Positions 60,209 through 64,000 of a DNA stretch of 64,000 nucleotides are shown piece after piece. How positions within the stretch are numbered: the stretch's first letter is position 1; every line of letters starts with the position of its first letter. Made by a program: the position numbers and the translations under genes. A model generated the notes under the pieces. That model made no database searches, was not told the origin of the DNA, and was given only the letters and a program-made list of their open reading frames with translations. Source of the stretch: Hyperoplus lanceolatus (Eukaryota > Chordata > Actinopteri > Uranoscopiformes > Ammodytidae); assembly GCA_026929865.2 (NCBI GenBank), contig CM049402.1, positions 25,861,001 to 25,925,000 of the forward strand, written 5' to 3'.

Positions 60209-60765
60209 CCCAAAAAACTGATCCCAGACCTAATGTATTTATGTAAAGATATGTGTTTAAAGGTATCAAAAACATGAACCCCAAAATGTACAAGCAAAGA
60301 GAGCCCATCAAAAAGACAAGAAAATAATCCTGTAATTCATATTCATACTTGCAGCTGTTGTGGTGGGATGTGTTTCGTCAGTGTTTATTCTGACTGGCCT
60401 GGAGGTGTGCATTATTTTAAAATAACAAAATGACAGTGTTGATGCCGCAGCCTCATCACTATTCTAAATTACCACAACAAAGTTTGCATCAAGAATATTG
60501 CCCCAGATATGTATAAACAACACGTTGCTTATATTTTGTTTGCTAGCAAGCAGTCATAATAATCTGTTCCAACCTTGTTGCTTAAGAAACTCTTTTTTTT
60601 TTAATGAAAACCACATGGCTCTTTGTGGACCCATCAGACAGAGTACTTACAATAACTCTTTCCTGCTTGAATACTGAATATATATTTGAAATATGACCGC
60701 TATAAATAGTTTTGTAGTCTATGTACGGGTACACGCTTTCTCAATTCTGAATACATGGACAGAGA
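60209..60765. other. Non-coding, nothing recognised
   Basis: AT-rich sequence without gene or element boundary. Confidence 0.5.
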
Positions 60766-60773
60766 GTTTCAAC

Positions 60774-62825
60774 TAGGGTTGCAAAGGGGTGGAAAGTTTC
60801 CGGTAAATTTACAGAAACTTTCCACGGGAACTTTCGCTTGGGAATTTTGGGAATATTCAAAATTTGAAATTATAGGAATTAACTAAATGGCGGTAATTTC
60901 AATTTTTTTTCTTCATATCCCAATATAAATCAAAACATTTAAACACTATGTTTGGTCATAGGCAGACATCCATGCAAAATAGTACAATTAAAAAACATTA
61001 CATTTGAACAGATTTATTTGTAAGAAGAACTTTATCAAATTTTGATTATTTTATGAACAATCAATAATTTCACTGAACAACAAAAAAATGAATGTTGAGT
61101 AAATTATTAGGGCTGCAACTAATGATTATTTCAATAATCGATTAATTGGTCGATTATTTTTTCGATTAATCGATGAATCGGATAAAAAAAATAAACATTT
61201 GTAAATGCCGCATCTTTATTCAAAAACTGAACATTACTTCAAATTCACAGTGCAGACTGAATTGTCAAAACACCAGGTTATTGCTCCAACGTCCCGGAAC
61301 TATTAAAAGTAATATTAAATGATAAAAAATTAAAAATAAACTTAACTGGGATAACACAAAAAAAACATACAATGTATGATATACATTTATACAGTATAAG
61401 GGATGTCCATGGTAAACCAGTCAACCGATAATATTTATAACCGGTAAATACTAATGGTTAAAAAAATTAAATCATCTTAATTTCTCTCAGATGACAGGAG
61501 ATCGTTAATTTGTATTGATATTGATACCATTTTCAAGACTCCTTAACGATCTAAGTCTTTATTGATATCACATAATTTTCTATTATTGTGTTGAAATAGA
61601 ACTTGTATTATTGCTTTAATTGCTGATAAGATCATAGCTCAAGATAGGACATTAAACAGGTCATAATTCCATCTTTACTATCTATTTTATACTGCTGGGA
61701 AAACAAGTTTTGCTAAAATCTCAAATTTCCTTTTTTTTGTGTTGCATTTGAACACATCAATCATAGCATCATATTACTGAGCCGGCCTGAACACATCACA
61801 GTTGACATGTTTGCTACTTTTTTTAAGCTAACTAGCTCTATATCCTTCCGATTTTAACATGGATTTAAAATCTGGATCACTATTTTTAACTGACGGGACT
61901 TTCTACACCGTTCGGTTGTGTGATTACTGCCGCTGCTTTGAATGACTGTTGATGCGCCGATGCCAACTCTCCGAGCACGTCTGCACACCGTCTGCAGCAG
62001 CAGCAGCTGACAGTTTTTTTGGACTATACGGATACTGAGTTGAAGGAGTTTTTTTAAACCCAAAGAAAGCAAAGGTACAACACTTTTCTATAGGCCTGCA
62101 GTCCAGTGTTAGATATGACCAAAATACAAGCTGTGGCCGCTCACACTATAGCTTTCCCGCAGGTGAAGCGAGCCTTCACGTGTGGAAGGCTCGCTGTGGG
62201 CGTGCATGAACCTGTCGGCTGCTGCATGTAAACAGTGCCGCGCCTGCAAGTGACTTATTAATTTCGCGACTCAACGAATCGATGACCAAATTCGTTGCCA
62301 ACGCTTTTAGTAATCGATTATAATCGATTTTATCGATTCGTTGTTGCAGCCCTATAAATTATTACTCATCTGTCTGACCCCACCCATTCAATAAATACAG
62401 TAAAATGCCCCCCATGTGATGGAGGAATGCACACTGCATGTAGGGGGCGTGGCCTCAGTGCCCATGCAGTAGGATGTGTGCTATGCAATTTGCCAAGTGT
62501 ACTTGCATAAAATCTGGTTGTTTTAGTCAAGATTATGCTAACATATATTTTCCCCTACTATATTTAAAATCACAGTTTAAGCCTCTGTAAAGTCTCAATA
62601 AACTTAAAAAAAAAATCTGATTTAAAATTAAATGTTCATAAATGTATTAAAACTTAGTTGAAAAAACTGGTTTTACTGTCTAGAACGTTTGCCTGGACTG
62701 AAATAACATAGTTTGGAGAATTTAGTGCATTTGGGTTGCTTTGAATTAATTAAATTCCCGTTTATTCCCGTTAATTCCCATGGAGAGTTTCCAACTTTGA
62801 AAATTCCCGGAATTTTGTAACCCTA
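60774..62825. mobile_element. hAT element with TAGGGTTG ends
   Basis: TAGGGTTGCAAAGG at the left and TTTTGTAACCCTA at the right, flanked by GTTTCAAC (60766-60773) and GTTACAAC (62826-62833), an 8-bp duplication with one change. GGAAAGTTTCC-type words recur inside both ends. The middle is occupied by another hAT. Confidence 0.85.
61108..62354. mobile_element. hAT nested in hAT, duplication TAAATTAT
   Basis: TAGGGCTGCAACTAATGATT at the left and GTTGTTGCAGCCCTA at the right, with a perfect 8-bp duplication TAAATTAT (61100-61107 and 62355-62362). ATAATCGATTAAT palindromes lie at both ends, as in the 375-bp copy at 28416. No transposase frame is recognised in its 1.25 kb. Confidence 0.93.
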
Positions 62826-62839
62826 GTTACAACTTACCA

Positions 62840-63073
62840 GGGGCCATATTACAGAAACTTCCTATCTTAAGTCCTAACTTAAGATAGGAGAGTCTAAGAT
62901 AGGATTTTCTCTGATTTGGTATTACAGAAGCAAATCCTAACTAACTTTAGGAATCCTATCTTATCTTACCACATCCTATCCTAAGTCTATTTAGGAAATC
63001 CTAACTGCTAAATCAAACGTCGGTTTGCAGCATTTCTGTCTGTTGCATAGCAACCGACAGTGTTCTATCTCAA
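62840..63073 (+). mobile_element. Left end of a Harbinger-like element
   Basis: GGGGCCATATTACAGAAAC is followed by at least six copies of CCTATCTTA or its complement (62868-62990). The partner end is not in the window; another repeat begins at 63074. Confidence 0.6.
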
Positions 63074-63075
63074 CC

Positions 63076-64000
63076 ATGGACCTATAAAGAAATGGACAGC
63101 GGACTGAAAACCGTTGGAACGTTGAAGCCATTCATTCCTATGAAAGCTGCTCATTGGCGCAGGGCGACCATACAGGAAGTATTCGCTTCCGCGTACACGG
63201 TGCCAACACGCCCCTTAAGCGTGACGCGCAGTGTACGTTTCACTGACGTTCTTGGATGAAGAAAGCAGTGTAACAGTCTAATATGTCCATGCCGTAAACT
63301 AAGCTGAAGCTAAGCGGAGACGAGCACAGTTGTATTGTTTATCTACCATGGAAGTATAAATTACATATCCCCGATGATTCTCTGTATGTAATCTTAAAAT
63401 GACACCCCGTTGTTGTTAAGTAATATAGTGATTCACAAGTTCTAAACCAAGACTACTCCTGCCATCAGGGCAGCAATATTAGCTAATGTAAGCTAAACCA
63501 GCTAGTGGGCTAGCGCTGTTTTCGTAGCGTGTGCTGTTAGGTAGTGAGCAAAGTTCTTAGTGCTCTATTGAAATAAAGCAAACAAATGTTCAAATGCCAA
63601 ATTGAGCTTTTTAAAGTTTAATTAAAAGACCGAATGTGTGGTTGTCAAAGCAATTGCCTAATCAGAATGGGTTAGAATTAGTTTTATTTTCCTGCTGTGG
63701 GTATCAGTTATATTACAAATTACACAAGCTTAAAAATTCAATGTAAAGTTAAACAGTTGGTTATATTACACTAACAATATTATAAAAATTACGTAGGTCT
63801 CCCATAATCATTCAAGTAATCAATACATCCGTGCCTGTTACAGGCATTTCAATGATGTGTGTTTTGGTGTTTTCCACACCATGGGTAGCGCAAATGGCAT
63901 AGTACCCATTAGAGATTATTAGAGCTCATCAGCACAGCTGGAGGTGATAGTGAGGCTGCCGCTGGATGAGCAACTAGTTTTTGTACATGATCCCGTAATG
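63076..64000 (+). repeat. Dispersed CATGGACCTATAAAG repeat, copy B
   Basis: Begins CATGGACCTATAAAGAAATG and is collinear with 21952-22800 through ATTCATTCCTATGAAAGCTG, CCCCGATGATTC, AAGTAATATAGTG and GCAATTGCCTAATCAGAATG. It lacks the 0.2-kb insertion of copy A. Its right boundary, about 63740 or beyond, is not defined. Confidence 0.72.

Overview
This looks like a stretch of vertebrate, most likely teleost fish, chromosome. It is AT-rich, full of CA/GT, AT and tetranucleotide microsatellites, and packed with DNA transposon families typical of fish: Tc1-like, several hAT families, PIF/Harbinger, TA- and TTAA-flanked MITEs, and Mutator-like elements with 9-bp target duplications. It also has a tRNA-derived SINE, LINE-type 3' tails and a solo LTR. 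No intact cellular protein-coding gene, rRNA or functional tRNA was recognised. The species assignment is inference from repeat content.

Layout. 1-3.5 kb: old repeats and non-coding sequence. 3.55-9.6 kb: two inverted copies of one TA-flanked transposon around a 3.65-kb unique segment with an enhancer-like block. 10-12.7 kb: palindromic elements, an antisense SINE and a Harbinger-type MITE. 15.07-18.03 kb: a Tc1-like transposon split by a solo LTR and a hAT. 18-21 kb: mostly unique. 21.08-24.19 and 26.80-30.23 kb: two copies of one hAT family with 5-bp target duplications, each carrying other insertions. 32.95-37.17 kb: a large TIR-bounded unit holding a Mutator-like element, which holds a foldback MITE. 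38.97-42.51 kb: hAT within hAT, with a small Mutator-like MITE inside the inner one. 46.80-49.56 kb: a Harbinger element with a readable Myb/SANT-like gene and a truncated transposase. 50.89-55.76 kb: a TIR-bracketed unit containing a decayed spliced gene of a multicopy teleost family. 56.57-59.06 kb: a Harbinger-like shell around a 1.17-kb Mutator-like element. 59.7-60.1 kb: a long foldback. 60.77-62.83 kb: hAT in hAT. 62.84 kb to the end: a broken Harbinger-like end and a second copy of a dispersed repeat also found at 21.95 kb.

Many insertions can be bounded to the base by target-site duplications, so their relative order can be read. Between the transposon clusters are unique, low-complexity-free blocks (about 5.5-5.9, 18.7-19.0, 20.2-20.7, 44.85-45.1, 46.1-46.4 and 59.15-59.6 kb). 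They look like conserved non-coding elements, suggesting a gene desert or large intron near a developmental gene; this is inference from sequence character only.

The most interesting items are the decayed gene inside a TIR-bracketed unit (51-54 kb), the hAT pair with 5-bp duplications, the Mutator-like elements with 9-bp duplications, and the TA-flanked family with many internal copies of its own end motif.
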